From Haloimpatiens sp042688525 (GTDB taxonomy: Bacteria > Bacillota > Clostridia > Clostridiales > Clostridiaceae): a DNA stretch of 64,000 nt. The translations under genes and the position numbers were made by a program. Location: NCBI RefSeq assembly GCF_042688525.2, contig NZ_JBHWAB010000001.1:1860001-1924000 (forward strand), given 5' to 3'. Shown piece by piece: positions 61,694 through 64,000 of this stretch (position 1 is its first letter; every line of letters begins with the position of its first letter). The notes under the pieces were generated by a model, which ran no database searches, was not told the origin of the DNA, and worked only from the letters and a program-made list of their open reading frames with translations.

Positions 61694-63376
61694 GTGAGAC
61701 GATTTAGTACTGTTATGGTTTTAGCTGTTTTTTTACTAGTATTGAAAACAACCATTGTACAAGCAGTAGCCAATGAGGTAAGATTGGGTGGTATAAATAG
61801 ATATGAAACTTCTATAGAAGTTAGTGTAAATCATTGGAGTCAAAGTGATAATGTAATATTAGTATCAGGTAGAGATTTTCCAGATGCCTTAAGTGCTTCA
61901 CCTTTAAGCAAAAAATATGATGCTCCTATATTGCTAACAGAGAAACAAGACATACCGTCTAATATATTAAATGAAATAAAGAGATTAAAAGCCAAAAATG
62001 TATATATAATAGGAGGAACTGGAGTTGTTGATATTAATGTAGAAAATATGTTAAAAAATATAGGTATTAATGTTATTAGAATAGCTGGAAAAGATAGATA
62101 TGAGACAAGTATAGAGGTTGCAAAAATGATAGGTAATGTGGACAATGTTGTTATTGCATCAGGGCAGAGCTTCCCAGATGCGCTATCTATAGCATCTATA
62201 GCAGCGGCAAAGCAGATTCCTATATTATTAACAGGTAAAAATAGTTTACCTACAGATACTTTAAGATTTATGAATGATAATAATATAAATCAAGGGTATA
62301 TAGTAGGGGGAACGGGCGTAGTTTCAACTGATATATCAAATAAGTTAAAAGGGTTTAAAAGGTTAGCTGGAAAAGATAGATTTGCAACTAATTTAGCTGT
62401 AATCACTGAATTTATAAATGATTTAGATTATGGTAATGTATTTATTGCAACGGCTTCTGATTATCCAGATGCATTATCAGGTTCTGGTGGTGCAGCAAAA
62501 ATTAACTCACCTATATTTCTTACCAATGGCATTACACAAATCAAAAATTCTAATTTCTTAGAAAAGCTTAAGACTACAGAAAACTTAAAAGTGCTAGGTT
62601 CATCAGGCGTTGTATCGAAAACAGCAGTTCAAAGGTTAGTACTTAATGTATATTCAAACAATGTATTTGAATTTAAAGAATATAGTAATACTTTACAATA
62701 TTATATTAATAGACAATTTACTGAAGGGTTTAATGTAGACTATGGCAGAGGAGAAGTTACACTAGAAAAATTAGCTTATTACATGAATCCTTCTAATTTT
62801 GAAAATCATGACCAAGGTAAATACATGTTTTTAAGACTTAATTATAGAGATGGTATTAGTTTAAATGACTTAGACAAAATTTTAAGTACTAAGGGAATAT
62901 TAAAAAATAGAGGACAAGTTTATATGACAGCTGGACAAAAGCATAATGTAAACCCAATTTATTTAGTAGCTCATTCGCTTCTTGAAACAGGAAACGGTAC
63001 ATCTAACTTAGCTAATGGAATATTAGTTTCCTCTGTAGATGGACAACCTGTTCAACCGAAAGTTGTATATAATGTATATGCTGCGGGGGCTTATGATGCC
63101 AATGCTGATAAATATGGAGCAGAGTTTGCTTATAAAAATGGATGGTTTACAGTGAATGATGCAATAATTGGGGGAGCAGAATTCATTTCAAAAGGATATA
63201 TAAATTCATATAGACAGCAAGATACTTTGTATAAAATGAAGTGGGATTTAGCTAATGTTTGGCATGAATATGCTACAGATATAGGTTGGGCATATAAGCA
63301 AACCTATATAATAAAACAAGTGGTTGAACAAACAGAAAATTCAGTGCTTTATTTTGAGATACCTGTGTTTAAGTAA
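61694..63376 (+). CDS. CWB2 surface protein with glucosaminidase domain
   Basis: 560 residues. The signal peptide (about 1-24) precedes three CWB2 repeats (about 30-320; RLGGINRYETSIEV, RIAGKDRYETSIEVA, RLAGKDRFATNLAV), which attach it to the wall, and a C-terminal GH73-type N-acetylglucosaminidase (about 370-550) with AGQKHNVNPIYLVAHSLLETGNG, where Glu is catalytic. It is an autolysin for peptidoglycan turnover or cell separation. The GTG start has GAGGTGATGG upstream. The nearby CWB2 protein at 47854 has the same anchor but no enzyme domain. Confidence 0.92.
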   Translation: MRRFSTVMVLAVFLLVLKTTIVQAVANEVRLGGINRYETSIEVSVNHWSQSDNVILVSGRDFPDALSASPLSKKYDAPILLTEKQDIPSNILNEIKRLKAKNVYIIGGTGVVDINVENMLKNIGINVIRIAGKDRYETSIEVAKMIGNVDNVVIASGQSFPDALSIASIAAAKQIPILLTGKNSLPTDTLRFMNDNNINQGYIVGGTGVVSTDISNKLKGFKRLAGKDRFATNLAVITEFINDLDYGNVFIATASDYPDALSGSGGAAKINSPIFLTNGITQIKNSNFLEKLKTTENLKVLGSSGVVSKTAVQRLVLNVYSNNVFEFKEYSNTLQYYINRQFTEGFNVDYGRGEVTLEKLAYYMNPSNFENHDQGKYMFLRLNYRDGISLNDLDKILSTKGILKNRGQVYMTAGQKHNVNPIYLVAHSLLETGNGTSNLANGILVSSVDGQPVQPKVVYNVYAAGAYDANADKYGAEFAYKNGWFTVNDAIIGGAEFISKGYINSYRQQDTLYKMKWDLANVWHEYATDIGWAYKQTYIIKQVVEQTENSVLYFEIPVFK

Positions 63377-63418
63377 AATGAATAAATAATATAATTAGGT
63401 AAATGATTTTTAAATAAA

Positions 63419-63457
63419 GTAGGAGGGATATAAGTATTTCCCTCCTATTTGTTTTAA
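63419..63457 (+). terminator. Intrinsic terminator after the glucosaminidase gene
   Basis: AGGAGGGA pairs with TCCCTCCT, followed by ATTTGTTTT. Confidence 0.8.
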
Positions 63458-63505
63458 GAATACATCAGAAATAAAATGAAATTCATGGTATAATATGGTT
63501 AATAG

Positions 63506-63660
63506 ATGCTAGGTATAAAGCAATTTGCAATAACAAATATAGATAGTTTAGATACTAAAAATATTAATAGAACTAATAAAGTTAAGAAATTAGATAAAAG
63601 GTTTAAAAAATTACAAAGACAATGTTCAAGAAAGTATTTATTAAATAAAAAAGGAGGCTT
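63506..63660 (+). pseudogene. TnpB (IS200/IS605-type OrfB) fragment
   Basis: Frame reads MLGIKQFAITNIDSLDTKN, then KVKKLDKRFKKLQRQCSRKYLLNKKG, closely resembling the RuvC-I region of TnpB (DLGIKxFAxTS, then KLxKLQRxxSRK). The catalytic Asp before LGIK is replaced by the Met codon. Everything upstream and downstream of about 50 residues is gone. The frame runs on uninterrupted into the next gene. A dead remnant of a transposon-encoded RNA-guided nuclease. Confidence 0.7.
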
Positions 63661-63664
63661 TAAT

Positions 63665-64000
63665 TTGAAAAGAAAGATTCGTACAAAAATAGTTTCTGTT
63701 ATAGTGTTATGTTCAGTTATAGTATCATCTATAGTAGGTATTACAAGTATTGTAAAATCTACAGGTATTATTAAAACAGAAGCTAAAGACAAGCTATTAA
63801 ATATAGCTTCAAGTATAGGAAATGAATTTAGTATACAAACTGAGAAGGCTAAAAATACAGTTGAAGAATTATCAGGAATAGTACTAAGTAGTATAGATAT
63901 TTCAAAGGTTAAAGATGACAATTACTTAGATAATTATGAAAAAGAATTAGGAAGTATAGTTAAAAGTTTAGGAGATACTAATAAGGACATAGTGGGGTTA
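63665..64000 (+). CDS. Start of a methyl-accepting chemotaxis-like sensor (cut by window edge)
   Basis: 112 residues visible, no stop before the edge. KRKIRTKIVSVIVLCSVIVSSIVGITSIVKS is an N-terminal membrane helix with a basic start, followed by a helical extracellular region, as in dCache-type chemoreceptors or sensor kinases. TTG start with AAAAGGAGG 8 bases upstream; the ribosome site lies inside the TnpB remnant, whose frame is the same. Confidence 0.7.
   Translation, partial: MKRKIRTKIVSVIVLCSVIVSSIVGITSIVKSTGIIKTEAKDKLLNIASSIGNEFSIQTEKAKNTVEELSGIVLSSIDISKVKDDNYLDNYEKELGSIVKSLGDTNKDIVGL

Noticed and set aside
63499..63921. 140-residue minus-strand frame at the right edge
   Set aside because: It is antisense to the TnpB remnant and to a receptor gene with a strong ribosome site.

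Overview
The DNA is very AT-rich, uses strong AGGAGG-type ribosome sites and many TTG/GTG starts, and encodes cell-wall-binding repeat 2 (CWB2) surface proteins, a spore-cortex-type GH18 enzyme and typical clostridial riboswitches. This points to a low-GC spore-forming Firmicute, most likely a Clostridium (a C. botulinum/C. sporogenes-like relative). No rRNA or tRNA gene was seen.

Layout. 0-8 kb: two unknown proteins, then an FMN riboswitch leading into an FGGY sugar kinase, then a TetR-led operon (FMN-binding protein, flavodoxin-like protein, P1 peptidase, aldose-epimerase-like protein). 8-13 kb: an AraC regulator split across two frames, divergent from a heterodimeric ABC exporter. 13.3-16.5 kb (minus strand): a four-gene operon behind a Fur-like box, encoding a small protein that keeps the H-cluster cysteine motifs of [FeFe]-hydrogenases plus an SsuABC/TauABC-type importer. 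16.7-23.2 kb: a response regulator, a BcrAB-type ABC exporter, an erythromycin-esterase-like protein and a histidine kinase, probably one resistance-type module. 23.4-28.8 kb: a DUF4184 membrane protein, the TldD/TldE protease pair and an Fe-S rRNA methyltransferase. 29-40.7 kb is accessory in character: two regulator/alpha-beta-hydrolase pairs, a TetR/MATE pair, an ArsR-controlled asymmetric ABC exporter and a glycerate kinase, with Fur-like boxes, palindromic operators and an unassigned structured RNA. 41-46 kb: a third ABC exporter pair and a Na+/Ca2+-type antiporter under a yybP-ykoY (Mn2+) riboswitch. 46-53 kb: a GH18 enzyme, a large CWB2 protein split by a frameshift, a DbpA-like helicase, a yjdF riboswitch with its gene, and a split cytochrome-b5-like lipoprotein. 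53.4-61.1 kb: a complete Wadjet (JetD-JetA-JetB-JetC) plasmid-defence operon. 61.7-64 kb: a CWB2 glucosaminidase, a TnpB fragment and the start of a chemoreceptor-like gene.

The most unusual structure is a family of 256-257 bp, almost fully palindromic intergenic elements (13030, 20149, 27091 and 61214; a 100-bp internal-deletion copy at 33130; remnants at 7845, 12937/13286 and 53266). Four copies have clear 7-bp target-site duplications, and one copy sits inside an older copy, so these are MITE-like mobile elements that would also form very long RNA hairpins. Three genes (AraC, CWB2, b5 lipoprotein) are each broken by one base in an A-tract, which could be sequencing error, phase variation or programmed slippage. 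All identifications come from reading the sequence without database searches.
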